This document shows, one piece after another, positions 22,770-34,257 of a stretch of 64,000 bases of DNA. This DNA comes from Isoetes taiwanensis. Its lineage: Eukaryota; Streptophyta; Lycopodiopsida; Isoetales; Isoetaceae. The first letter of the stretch is position 1, and every line of letters begins with the position of its first letter. The stretch is taken from assembly GCA_021234155.1 (NCBI GenBank), contig JAJEKV010000169.1:419344-483343 (forward strand). The letters run 5' to 3'. The position numbers were made by a program, and so were the translations under genes. Under the pieces are notes generated by a model. It was not told where the DNA came from, did not search any database, and worked only from the letters and a program-made list of their open reading frames with translations.

Positions 22770-23128
22770 CTATCCCGACCTTTCTTTCTTTCTTCTGTTA
22801 TTTCTGAGCAAAAGCTGTATCATATTAGGTGGAAGACGGTCTGGCATTGAACCACCAAAATGGTTATTGCTTGCATCGAAATATTGCAGGCTTTTTAGGC
22901 CGTCTAGAGCAGGAAAGTCTCCTCCCAATTCGTTAGAAAAGATGTATAATCGCTGTAGAAGTTTTAAAGAGCCGATTGATCTTGGCAGAAAGCCCGTAAA
23001 TCTGTTTCTTGAGAGGGAAAGGTATTGTAGTCTTGGCAGATTGCCTAAATCTGCAGGAATCTGGCCAGAAAGATTATTTCCCGAGGCTTCTGTATATCCT
23101 TCACAGACATCTCTGTAGGTAGTCGAAT
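22770..23128 (-). pseudogene. LRR (leucine-rich repeat) protein fragment
   Basis: On the minus strand an open frame runs from an EDCTGAEDSTTYRDVCEG segment into plant-type extracellular LRRs: NNLSGQIPADLGNLPRLQYL, then LSRNRFTGFLPRSIGSL, then FDASNNHFGGSMPDRLPPNM, ending at the TAG at 22770-22772. The N-L-S-G-x-I-P pattern is that of LRR receptor-like kinases and proteins, which sit at the cell surface. No transmembrane segment or kinase follows; the frame ends 18 bp from the right duplication of hAT copy A. Upstream, the frame is closed by a TGA near 23170. It is a fragment of about four repeats, not an intact gene. Confidence 0.8.
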
Positions 23129-23393
23129 CTTCAGCCCCTGTGCAATCTTCAGTCTTATTTCATCTCTCAATGCATTAGAACTACGGTTGCCACAGAGTCT
23201 AAAAATGAACAGATCGAGAGGCTTGATTAGAGGATATAAAGGAAATGGATGCAAGTGGTCTACGAGGCAAATGAAGAAATCAAGAATCGATGTTTCAAGT
23301 GGGCTTGGATCGGAAAAGATCTGCGAGAAATTTGAAGAATGGATAATTCGAAACAAGTTAGGCTGAGATTCCACTGCCGGAAGTCGCAGTTAA

Positions 23394-23615
23394 CTAGCTG
23401 GCATCAAATACCCTAAAAACTAAACTACGAGAGCAGGATGCATCGATTCCACTACGGCGGAGGTAGTTCTTCCACAAAAAATCTATTCCGTTGATTCGAT
23501 TCCTGTCAAGATCTAGAGTGGGGTAATTGATTCTGCTGCTAAAAGACGGGAGGAATCCCCTGATAGTTAAGCGGCTGTTAATAGCATCCACATCATCTAC
23601 CGAAGCAAAATCCAA
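23394..23615 (-). pseudogene. Probable second LRR fragment
   Basis: A 73-aa minus-strand frame contains LTIRGFLPSF and YPTLDLDRNRINGIDF, which resemble degenerate LRR units (L-D-L-x-x-N-x-I-x-G). It lies upstream of the clearer LRR fragment in the same orientation and may be another exon or a decayed part of the same gene. The match is short. Confidence 0.4.
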
Positions 23616-23732
23616 AGCTCAATTACCTCTGCTAGTGGAATCACAAAAAACAAGGGAAGTTTGGAATCGTTCAACACGATTGGCCGAGTTTCAACTTCCA
23701 CGCATCAATTGCCGTCAGTGGAATCTCAACGG

Positions 23733-23812
23733 CTAACAAAAGGTTGCACTCTAGAAATACTATTTAGTACACCTAACAAAAGGTTGCACTCTAAAAATAC
23801 TATTTAGTACAC
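23733..23812. repeat. 40-bp tandem duplication
   Basis: Two adjacent copies of a 40-bp unit starting CTAACAAAAGGTTGCACTCT (23733 and 23773) differ by one base. Confidence 0.9.
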
Positions 23813-23965
23813 CTGGATGAATACGACCACCAAATCACCTTAGAGAAAACAGTACAAAAACAGAAAAAAAAACCCCTGTTATAATGCTAGATATTTGTGG
23901 ATGTTACTCAAGCTACCCCAAACAACCCTTTCCTTCTCCTGAATCTTTTCCTCTGATAAGCTGCC

Positions 23966-25611
23966 TGTGACGTTCCAGGGGAATATACGCTATGAATACG
24001 TATATTCCTGGACCCGTCACTATACAAGCCTATCTTCATAGCCTTGTATACCATAGATTGTGGCACTAGGGGGCATGACTAAGTTATTCATATAACTTAG
24101 CCAACCTTAGGTTAAGACCATTTTCCACGTGGCCTTAACCTATTGGGCAACCGCCACACGAGACTCACCCGATTGGTGCCACGTGGCATCTTAGGTGGAC
24201 CTAACTTATATAGGCTGGAACCCTAACCCTAGGCCTCTTTCCAGCCCTAGCACCCGAGACTCATCTACTGCTTGAAACCCCGCTTGAACATCGCTTGTCG
24301 TGGCATAGACCGGTGCGGCGCCCATGAGGTAGACTCGCTCTTGGAGCAAGAGCAGCATCACGTGAGTCGAAGACCATGGAGGCACAATGGATCGGGAGGG
24401 AGAGCATCGGAGCGGTATGTAGGGTAGTAGTTGTGATAGCTCATCCGGAATTAGCATTCCAGATGTGCTAGTATCTTGTATCTAGAGTAGAGCCATCCTA
24501 GAACCCAGATTCAACATCTTGAACCCTAATCAATGAACCCTAACCATTAGTTAGATTGTATGATTAGGTTAAGATGTTCTTCTTATGATCATTCTTAGGA
24601 TATGATGATTATGTGATGTTGGTTGATCATGTTGCTCCTCTTGTATTGGGAAGGGGGGTAGAGACCTAGGGCCATATGTAGTATGCTCCTAGAGTAGATC
24701 CCTTTAGTTCCTATTAGATGCGCGCCTGTGCATAGGAGCCCACCCGGCTATTGAGGCTATGACGTGACTCAGCACCACACATAACGGGGCTAGAGGGAAA
24801 GTGGAGGGAGGATCCCTGCCGAGTGGGGGCTTCGGGGGATCCCATAGTGGGCTAGGCTTATGGTCGGTCCACTGCGTGGGCGGCGGGCATGGGTCCGACA
24901 CCTCCCGGGCAATGGTGTTGCCACGCCTCTCGAGAGCTGCAAGTGTTGGCTTGGCTCTCGCTTTGGGGGTTAAGTCGGCACGAATCGCGTGTCGCCACGC
25001 ATTCTCTCGCCCACCTAACCTCTAGACCCCAGGAAGGGGAGATGCAAACCTTCCCCGCCTCATCCACCGTGGAGATGCAACCTTGGAGTAGTCCCGATGG
25101 GTGATGCCATGGGATTACGTATCCGGAAGGCTAGAGTCATGCCAGAGCCTGATTGAGCCCATCTGCAAAGTATGCACAGGAGGGGCGGATGGAGTGGTCA
25201 ACCCTAGCCATTGTCTATAGCCAGCCCCGCCATTGTTATGACTCGGTCTGCTCTATCTTGAGGCCTAGCCCAATACCACCCTCCTTATGAGTCTCCGGAG
25301 CCATGGGTAGGAGCTCTTATGTTTTATGGCATAGGATTATCTTCTTTGCAGTTGTGGATATGTGATGGACTACCCTTCGAGGTAGTATGTTGTATTGTTA
25401 TTGCTAGTTCTGACGTTGTTTATGCTTCCGCTGTGATAGGAGCCCATAGGGGAAGGGCGCGCAAGACACCTTCGTGTCCCCTGCCCGCACTAGGATTCTC
25501 TCAGAGTGCGGGTTAGATTCGAGGGCCCATGCGGTTGATGGACCGGATGGGGGATTTCTCGCCGAAAGTGTACGGCCCGCTACCGCATTACATTTAGCGT
25601 GGAGCGTCACA
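23966..25611 (+). repeat. 5' LTR of the gypsy element
   Basis: 1646 bp, TG...CA ended. It contains a likely TATA box (TATATAGG, 24207-24214) just upstream of CTGGAACCCTAACCC, which probably marks the U3/R boundary. It matches the 3' LTR at high identity over long runs, but differs by clusters of small indels, mainly in G+C-rich spots (for example around 24245-24330 and 24985-25110). Confidence 0.92.
24207..24214 (+). promoter_or_regulatory. Putative LTR TATA box
   Basis: TATATAGG in the only AT-rich promoter-like context of the LTR; the same octamer lies in the 3' LTR near 33988. Position relative to the LTR start (about 240 bp) is plausible for U3. Not tested. Confidence 0.45.
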
Positions 25612-25612
25612 A

Positions 25613-25624
25613 TGGTATCAGAGC
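25613..25624 (+). other. Primer binding site (initiator-Met tRNA)
   Basis: TGGTATCAGAGC, one base after the 5' LTR, is the complement of the 3' end of plant initiator-methionine tRNA and the standard minus-strand primer site of plant gypsy and copia elements. Confidence 0.93.
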
Positions 25625-27575
25625 AATGTTCTTGGTTGACCAAGAGCTAGCCCTGACCATATCCCTGAATAGGTAGACTAACTGGCCTAGCTAATGAAGG
25701 GAATGAGAATTCCAGTCTTGAACCGCGAAAGGGGAGAAATTTTTTCCCATTAGTAGGGTCGTAATTAGATTAAGTATAGTCTAAGTGGTGGAAATAATAT
25801 AGTCAAAAGAAACCTTCTAGTAAATTTGAGCTCAAGTTGTTCATGAACCGCACCTTTCAAGCAAAAAAAAAATTGAATGAGAAATCGCTCAAAATAAAGC
25901 TTGAAAGAAATGGCGTGAAATGACCACTACTTGGCCCAAAAAGGAATTAGGAAATTTTGAGAAATAGTTAAGTGATTAGGGGAAGTACCTTAATTATTAA
26001 CCCATAGTTATAATAAAATTTACTCTTAGGAAAAAAGTAGTTAATAAACCTATAGAAGCGCCTCTACTCCCTAGAAGTTCCCAAAAGGTAGCTTGAACCT
26101 CCCTCTTACCCTTGTAAAGCTTAATTAGAAGCTAATCTCCTAGGCCCCACAAGAGTGTCCACCAAAACTTAACAAACGACGAGATCGATCCAAAGGAGCC
26201 GCCAAGATAGAGGCAAGATCGCCAAGAGGCCACCATCAAGGAAGCTAAGCCGTTGGGAGGACCAAACAAGTAGCTAGGAAGGTTGAAGCTCCAGCTTGCA
26301 CCGCAACGCTGAAGCACTCATGGTGGGCGGCGACAAGCAAATTCTTGAGGCCCCGCCGACCCAGGCCATTTACGAACTTAGCCACTCAAGCTCTTCAGAT
26401 CTAATCGCTTCACCTCGTGGAGGAGCAACGACTTAGCACTTCAGTGAATGATCGCAAGGCTTGGGGAAATTGAGATCGTGGGCATCCGCTCGGCAGAGGA
26501 AGAGCAAGTAGCAAGAGCAACCTCAAAGAATGTGAGCAACCCCAAAGAATAAATGGGAGAGAAGGCTAAGAGCAAGTAGCAAGAGCAACTTCGACAAGAG
26601 GGAGCAAACCGCAAACACCGTGAAGAATAGGGGAGCAAAGAAGCGTGAGGGAGCAACCTCGGCATACGAGCAACCCCAAATGGCAGAACAAAGAAAGAAG
26701 GGGAGCGAGCAATCAATGCGGAAGAAAAGGAAGGAAGAGACGCAGGCAAGGAGAGAACCACAACTAGACGAACTGGAGGAGGATGAGCCCGAAGAAGAAG
26801 AAGGCAACATGCAAGAATTATCTCCGCCAATGGATCTGACAAGGTAGCCGACCAGGGTCGAAAAGCTAGCCTCCACCACCTCGACGCGAGTCCCCGAAGA
26901 AGGTCCGCCATGGGCCAAATCCCCAGCACAGTAGAGCTGCTCAGCATATTCGGCATTGCCAACAGCGTACCAGTCTGATGATCCAGAAACTGCCTTTTCG
27001 AGTGCCTACATCAAAGGTCTATCCAGGAGTTCGAGATAGGCTACGACTACTGAACCACATCAACGACGGCGGGATCTCGCCACGAAGCGGCCAAAGCCGA
27101 GGAGGCCAAGATCTGCACCCTTGATGGTCCGAGCCCTGTAGGAGGCAGCGGAGGCGGAGCTGGTACAACCTTTTGAAGAAGGCAACCTCTGCGCGATCCA
27201 TACCAAGCAGGCCCAAAGACCTCCACCCGGTGAGGAGGAGTCGCAAGGAGAAGTCGTGAAGAGCCCCAGTCTGCAAACTATATAAATATAAGTTTTTCCT
27301 GCACATTGTTTTACTCATTAGAAGTAAATTTACTATAAATTAATTGCTTGTAGAATATAAAATATTCTTGTATAAATTAATTGTAGTAGAATCCCTTGCA
27401 TCTTACTTAAAATGCTCTTAATTGGCTAAGTAGCATAGTCACTTGATTTAGGGCAAAATTGATCCAAATTTCGTACCAAAAGATGTTAGAATGCTTAGAA
27501 ATTGTCTAGAAATGCAGTGTAGCACTTTAAATTTGTTAAAAATATCCAAAAATAGCTAGAATTGGCCCACCCGGG

Positions 27576-27835
27576 TGAGACCGCGCCAAACACGTCTGCG
27601 TTCGCGACGCAGAGGCCATCCGCGCGGATTCACCCGGTTTGCCCATATTTGCACTTTTAGATATCTTTTTGGTATGAAATAAGTTGCTAGTTAGTTTAGA
27701 ATTGGCCCAAATAGGCATTCTAAGATCTTATAGTTCTTGAAATTGTTGAATCTTGTCAAAAATCAAGGGAGTAGGGTGAAACCGCGCCAAATGGGTGTGC
27801 GTTATCAACGCAGATGTCATTGGCGCGGATTCGAG
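27576..27835. repeat. Two diverged copies of a nested-hairpin motif
   Basis: Copy 1 at about 27580-27630 and copy 2 at about 27782-27828 share CCGCGCCAAA...TGCGTT...ACGCAG...CGCGGATTC. Copy 2 folds into two nested stems: CCGCGCCAA with TTGGCGCGG outside, and TGCGTT with AACGCA inside. They lie in the non-coding interior of the gypsy element. Function is unknown; they may be remains of a nested insertion. Confidence 0.6.
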
Positions 27836-27960
27836 GTCAAAAATTTAGCAAAATTGCATTGAAAAGGGTCTTAGTACATATGCTAGTCTTCTAGCTTGCA
27901 CTCTAATGTCTTGTAGTACCCCATTCTAGCTTTTCAATCTATTTGAACCTCATCTTAAAA

Positions 27961-28045
27961 GAATTCCCACAGTAGCAGGAATCGAACCTCCCACCCATAG
28001 GGTTGAACCCCCCCAAACCCCCCCGTGCCAACCACTAAGGGCGGG
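27961..28045 (-). repeat. tRNA-like Pol III promoter, SINE candidate nested in the gypsy element
   Basis: On the minus strand, TTAGTGGTTGGCACGG (28023-28038) resembles an A box and GGTTCGATTCC (27978-27988) matches the B box consensus. The spacing is tRNA-like, but a G-run replaces the anticodon region and no acceptor stem closes. A SINE or decayed tRNA is likely. Confidence 0.4.
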
Positions 28046-30868
28046 CATCGTTTACGTTTGAATTATAATTCTTAATTAAATTTAAGCTTTAACAATGTTA
28101 GATAATACTAATGGCCAAGCCTTAGACTTAGAACCAAGATCCTTAAGCTAGATAGAGACAGCATCGGCATTCATCACAGCTCAGCTGTCGCTCTTATCTT
28201 CTTAAGCGTCTTCTTGTCTACATACATGTAGTATAGTTAAACCTTTTTCTTAGAAATCCAGCTAGTTGCCAAGGTCTTAGAAATTGTTGTCACACGTTGG
28301 TATGATACACCAACACACATTATAGGTGCACTATCATCAAGTATGCCTTGTATCATAGATAATTGTCTAGGAATTCATTTTATCTAGGTAATTCAGTCTA
28401 GCACACCAAGTACACCCAAAGGAATGAGTCTCCTTCTACCACCTCATAACAAGAAATAAGTACCTTCCTCGATTGTCTAGCAAAGTGCCAAGTGGGTCAA
28501 TTAAGGGAGAGTGGATAAAGACATAAAAATAGGGTTTGCAGAGTAAGTAGATATAAGTAATTATTGTATGGTAGTATTAGTTGCCTTGTGCTTAGGGCAA
28601 TAATATAGGTCAGGAGAACCTTCGTTGCAGATCCTCGAGCCTCGACAGTGGAGCCACTCGACAACATCAATGAATTGAAAGCAGAGGGCAACTTATGGAG
28701 GAAGCTTCAGCTAATCAAACGCCAAGATGGTGTACAGAGAAGGCCGAACACAAATAAGAAAGGGGAGCCTATCGGAAGGACGACTGCGACATCAGGAGAG
28801 ACATAAGAATTGCCAAGAGGGCTATGCAACGGCCGGTGGGCATCAAGGCACTTACAAAATTGACCACATTAGGGGAGGAACATCTCCTAGTCAAGGATAT
28901 TCTCCAAGTGCCATATTGTCTCGAGGAACGGCCCCACATCGATGACTAATGTCACAGCCTCGCCACCAACAAGTAGACTTCATCGACTTATGATATCAAG
29001 AGCCCCAAAGGATGAGAGATGGATATACCTCCTAAGGGAAATTATCATAGGTATCCGGCCATAGTAGTATCAGATTTGGACTTCAAGCAAACATGCTTGA
29101 CTAAGGAGGTACTACAAGCCGCCAAACAGGGTGGGCCTCTCGGAATAGGAATATGGCAAACCGCAACAAACTTCTTCCTCATCAGCCCGATACTTGAGCA
29201 AAAATGCATCAACCTCGACAGCGCCATCTCAAGATTACGACAATCTTCTACCTTAGAGATTGGAGGTCAAGCACCATCAAGAAGAGGCATCATGAGGGAC
29301 CAAATATTAGCATTATTAATTGATCAGTCAAGAATAGTCCTTGCAGATAGATGCACACAAACTCCTCTCAGCAAGAGAAGTTGCACGCTTAGAAGTGGTA
29401 AAGTACTCAACATTGTCATCGGTCTTATAACAAAGCAGATGTCGCCGCCAAAATGAAGAATCAAATCAACAAGCTCAACACAACAATATCAATTCAGGGA
29501 GTTAGAAGAATCATCCTCGAATCTCATGACCTTCAAGCCTTTGGGATGCAACAATAACCTTAGGTCGCCACTACATCAGCAAGTCCACTAAGAGGGATAA
29601 TGTTAATGAAGGTAGTCAGCATCAACAAGAAGGGGCGAAAGCGAGTCGAGAATATGTGCATTAAAAAAAAGGGGGCACTTGAATGATCATGCAACAACTC
29701 AAGGATACCAGATTCTTTTCAACAAATTATGGATCATCGCCTTGCTACTCCAATGACTAACGACTATACCAGCTTTAAACAAGCTTGAGGGCCTATCGAT
29801 CGTTGAGTTCTTAAAATTATGGGTGATAATATCCATGATGGGATTGGGACCTAAATTTCGAGTAGATTTTTGTCTTTTCTTTTAGAAGGATGTACCCAAG
29901 ATTTGAGCAAAGCTTCAAGGATTGGGAAGAAAATGTATGGAGTACAACAATTGTATACATTCTTTGGCAGATATCCAACATATTGGAACCTCTTCGTGAG
30001 CTTGATCACCTCGCTAAGAAGGATTCAATAATAGGATAACCATCGACCATGTATATGACGAGTACTTCCGCAGCACAAGGAATAATCCGACCAAATGAAG
30101 GGAAGCAATCTAATAAGTCCGGCCAACTTCTTAGATGGCATCAACTCAAAGGTAGGGCTATTTCAAGAGGGCAATAATTAAGAAAGGGTAGATCCTAGAG
30201 TATAGATTAGATCTAAAACAAGAATAATTATCTAACCATGTAGTTTTCTATGTGTGCCCAAAAGTAATGTCATGCCGACTAACTTGTGGCCATAGGATTT
30301 ATGTAAGTAGTTCTTTAACCTGTAATTTTGCACCTCCTAGATGACGGACATCTTTAAGAGCAAGACTCTTAAGTCTAAATCTAGGCCAGTAATTAAGCCA
30401 AGGCCAAGTAATTAGCAGCACCAACGGAACAAGAGTCAAGTTCGACATCAACCTAGAGCGAAGCAAAGTAGAGCATCGGCACCAACTTATGTACATTGGC
30501 AACTATGACCTCATAATAAGCATGCAATATTAAAGCTGGCTAAGGCAATAATTGATTATCATAAGCAAGAGATACTTATCACAAAGACCAAAGAGCAAGT
30601 ACCTTATAATTTAAGTTAAGGAAGTAATTCCAATCGTGCAACGCATGTCGGTAAAGCAATTACTTAAGTACATCATGAGGGATTAGGTCGTACATAACCT
30701 ACAAGTTGTCGACCCTGACTACAAGAGTAAGAAGGAAGATGCTACTTCGAAACAGTTGCCTCGGCCAATTTCTAAGTTAATCAAGAAGTCCCATGATATA
30801 TCTCCAGGTGAAATTTGAGAGCTTTTTGCTCTATAGAGGCATAGAGTCCGAAATCACTCTTTAACCGA

Positions 30869-31405
30869 GGCGAGCCGATCAGCAAGGCTCTTTATAGAAT
30901 CAAGACACTCCGAGCTAGCGAGCTCAAAAAGAAGCGCTTATAGGAGTTGATCAACTTGGGGATCCTTTCGGCCAAGATGGAAGTCTAAAGATGTATATCA
31001 ACCATGGCCAGCTCAACAAGCAATGACATAATGGATCAGCCCCAAGAAGCAGGATTCTTCTACAAAATCGACTTAAGCTCGGGCAATCAGCAAATAAGGA
31101 TGAAGGGGAAGATAATTATAAGACTCCTTCAGAACTTCCCAGATGGGCACTATCACTTCCGCAGTGATGCCCTTGAGTCTATGGAATGCTCCACCAACTT
31201 GTATGCATTTGAGGACGACGTCTTCGAAGATTCCTTGGATGATTTCTTCATCAATTCTCTTCGACAACATCGTGATCTACAGCAAATCAATGGAAGAGCA
31301 TGCAGCAGTGGAGATGTTAAGACGTCGCCACTCATTGGCAAGCTTTTGAAGCAGCAATTTGCAATGCCATCTCCACTTCGGCAGGCAAATTCGGTAAGAA
31401 GATAG
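30869..31405 (+). pseudogene. gypsy reverse transcriptase remnant
   Basis: Frame-shifted segments follow the family order. SKALYRIKTLRASELKKKRL corresponds to the lead-in of gypsy RT. AGFFYKIDLSSGNQQIRMK (31052-31108) is the block normally reading F-S-K-I-D-L-R-S-G-Y-H-Q-I. VMPLSLWNAPPTCMHL follows in another frame (about 31164-31211). The catalytic Y-x-D-D box reads LFDN before IVIYSKSMEEH, so the second aspartate is Asn and the enzyme would be dead even without the stops. The longest open piece starts at 31004. Confidence 0.8.
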
Positions 31406-31745
31406 AAGAAGCCATCTCCGCCAACATAGAGTTCAAGCATAGTGGGCTAGTCTTTGCAAGAGTGCAAGGACGGACTAAGAAAAAGAAACCTTCAAATATT
31501 TTAAAAAGGAAGGTAATCTTTAATATCAAAGAACAACTATACTCAAAGCATAAGGAGTAAGAAAAATTTTCCAGGACACGCATAATAACCCTATTTCTGG
31601 CCATGCAAAATTTATAAAGGCCTACTTCAAGATTAGAAGTAGCTACGTCCCGGCCGTGTATGAAGAAGCGTATAATCAGACATAGCCAAGAATGTGTCAG
31701 TGGAGCCAGCACATAAGGGCGTAACAACTTCGAATTCCAGAAGTT

Positions 31746-32215
31746 TTGGAACCTTGGGCGGTGCCAGACGCCAAGTGGGAAGTCTTCAGCATGGTTTTCA
31801 TAGCGGGCCTTCCAAGGACAACAAGAAGCCTTGAAGCCTTGATGGTTGTGGTATATAGCTTATCAAAAGGGCACATACTTGCCATGCCACACCATAGACA
31901 CGCCTTTGATCTAGCCGTGTGGTCTACATAAGAGTTCTTGTAGGCTGCATGGAAGGCAATAAAATCATCACCAATAGAGATCCGGAGTTCCCCTAGCGAC
32001 GTTTAGCAACACTTCTTCAACATGAGCTGCACCAACTTGTTGATGAGTTTTGCTTATCTTTTTTCAATCAAATAACGCAAAGGGACCGCACCAAGACAAT
32101 TTTGGAGAGCACGTTGAGAAACTATGATTGGAACAAGTAATCCAAATGGGCCGAGTACATCCACCTGGTCAATTACGTACAATAATATGAAGCAAGAGTC
32201 ATCGAAGATGTCTCC
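31746..32215 (+). pseudogene. gypsy integrase core remnant
   Basis: WEVFSMVFIAGLPRTTRSLE then ALMVVVYSLSKGHILAMPHH matches the integrase catalytic core. The first catalytic aspartate (normally S-M-D-F-I) is Val, and the later V-V-D-R block reads VVYSLSK. Further 3', QRDRTKTILESTLRNYDWN (about 32088-32144) corresponds to the G-Q-T-E-R-x-N-x-x-L-E block. Several stops lie between. Non-functional. Confidence 0.8.
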
Positions 32216-32513
32216 TCCATGATCAGTTACAGTTATTAATGCTTGACCCTAGTTATGTGGCATAATTTAGTGCCCAAGGTGGAAGTTTCTCAACAACGAC
32301 AGCATATATGCGGTAGCTTTTGGTAGAAGTGTGGGAGTATCTTCAACAGCATGGGCATATCTGAAGAGTCAAGCGGTTAGAGGTAAAACTCCTTGGGAGT
32401 TGTTTTGTTGTGGCAGATAAAGTTGGCTCAAGTAAAGGTTAAGCAAGGGAAGCTTCGCGCCGGCATTTGTAAGAAGCTTCGCCCCTAGGTGGGCGGCCGG
32501 TCCGCTCACGATC

Positions 32514-32873
32514 TTGGAGAAGAGTGGGCTCTCAAGCCTACAAGTTGGATCTCTTGGCCACCTTAAGGTCTTCCATGTGAGTTTATTGAAAAGGCACGAT
32601 CCTAACCCTGAGGAGGTTTTGGATACTCCAACTTTGTTGGAAATGACGGAGGATCAAGTTGAAATAGTGCCTGAGTTCCTTCTTGATAAGTCATTCAAGA
32701 GGACTAGGTGGTCTCAATTCCTCCAGCATTTGGTCAAGTGGAAGCACTTGCCCGTGGAAGACGCGACATGGGTATTGAAGCAGGATTTGGAGAAGCAATA
32801 CCCAGAATTTATGAAGGAGTTTGATGGGCGAGTCGTCTCCGACTTGGTCGACCCCGACTTGCCAGGAGGTTAG
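32514..32873 (+). pseudogene. Integrase C-terminus with chromodomain
   Basis: This is the best-preserved coding part of the element, open for 119 codons. LGHLKVFHVSLLKRHDPNP is the integrase tail before the chromodomain. Then FLLDKSFKRTRWSQFLQHL and VKWKHLPVEDATWVLKQDLE give the chromodomain beta-strands, with the V-K-W-K and A-T-W aromatic positions and a closing helix ending near 32820. In chromoviruses this domain binds modified histone tails and guides integration. The TAG at 32871-32873 is a plausible natural polyprotein end. Confidence 0.85.
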
Positions 32874-32949
32874 CTTAGTATGTTTCTTAGTTAGCCTTAA
32901 GTTCTGGCTCATGTATTCTAGTTAGTAGAGTGCATGTGCCAGAATCTTG

Positions 32950-33330
32950 GAACGTGTGGGCGATGATGGGATACACCTTTAAGGCATTCTCTAGGCCAAC
33001 ACGCACCAAGAGGTGCGCATGACCATTAGGGTCATGTGAGTGAGGAATGAGGCATGGTGGGCGATGATGGGACATCGATCGGATGCTCTCTATGCCGCGA
33101 TGCGGGGTACGCACACCGGCGTAGGAGGGTCATGGTGAAGATTAATGTGATCATCTTGTGATGATGGGATGGTGAAACGTTCCCTAGCTTAAAACCCTTG
33201 GGGCATGATGCAATCGGGGTGTACTTTCGATCCGGGGATCGTGTACAAGGTAGCACTTGATCATGGGCGATGATAGGATCATCTTAAATGGTCCTTAAGC
33301 TCAAATCCTTATGGGGCCATGATCGAGTGC
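32950..33330 (+). repeat. GGGCGATGATGGGAT-type imperfect repeats
   Basis: The motif recurs at roughly 100-bp spacing (about 32957, 33060, 33160 and 33265) between the chromodomain and the polypurine tract, each followed by a different filler. It is an internal 3' untranslated region of the element with low-copy tandem structure. Confidence 0.55.
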
Positions 33331-33734
33331 AAGGTAGTAGGGTAACCTTGAGCTAGTAGTTCGGCTCAAGGAGGTAGGTAAGGGGGGTGGTCCCCTAAAA
33401 CCACAAATTTATTAATTAAACTAATGTAATGTGCTCCTTGTCTTGGTGGAGTAAGAGGTGGGCATCGAGGAGGGGCATTCACGAGAGGATAGGGGGAGCC
33501 ATAATTTAGATTATGAACCCTAATAACTCTTATAGTAATATTTCCTAATTATTATAACAAGTAACTTGTTAAGGTTGTATAATTTTGTATAAGTACAAAT
33601 ATAGCCTAAATTTTGACAATTAACTTTTAATAGGAAGTTGACCGTTTAAATTGAATTAAAGAGTATGTTATGTTGTTTTGCAGGCATAAGGTAGGTTAGT
33701 CACCTTAGCGCAATGCTGAGGACAGCATTGTCCT

Positions 33735-33747
33735 AAGGGGGGGAGAA
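33735..33747 (+). other. Polypurine tract
   Basis: AAGGGGGGGAGAA lies directly before the 3' LTR and is the expected plus-strand primer. Confidence 0.9.
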
Positions 33748-34257
33748 TGTGACGTTCCAGGGGAATATACGCTATGAATACGTATATTCCTGGACCCGTC
33801 ACTATACAAGCCTATCTTCATAGCCTTGTATACCATAGATTGTGGCACTAGGGGGCATGACTAAGTTATTCATATAACTTAGCCAACCTTAGGTTAAGAC
33901 CATTTTCCACGTGGCCTTAACCTATTGGGCAACCGCCACACGAGACTCACCCGATTGGTGCCACGTGGCATCTTAGGTGGACCTAACTTATATAGGCTGG
34001 AACCCTAACCCTAGGCCTCTTTCCAGCCCTAGCACCCAGAGACTCATCTACTCGTTTGAAACCCCGTTTTCAACATCGTTCTTGTGGCATAGACCGGTGC
34101 GGCGGCCCAAGCAGGTAGACTCGTTCTTGGAGCAAGAGCAGCATCACGTGAGTCGAAGACCATGGAGGCACACGGATCGGGAGGGAGAGCATCAGGAGCA
34201 GGTATGTAGGGTAGTAGTTGTGATAGCTCATCTGGAATTAGCATTCCAGATGTGCTA
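33748..34257 (+). repeat. 3' LTR, left part
   Basis: Matches 23966-24473 of the 5' LTR and stops at GTGCTA, where an insertion begins. Confidence 0.9.

Noticed and set aside
24218-24234. Telomere-type repeat (CCCTAAA-like) at ACCCTAACCCTAGG
   Set aside because: Only about two units, present in both LTRs as part of the LTR sequence.
26441-26962. 173-aa minus-strand ORF in the gypsy interior
   Set aside because: Ser/Leu/Ala-rich antisense shadow of the Lys/Arg/Glu-rich plus strand; no motif.
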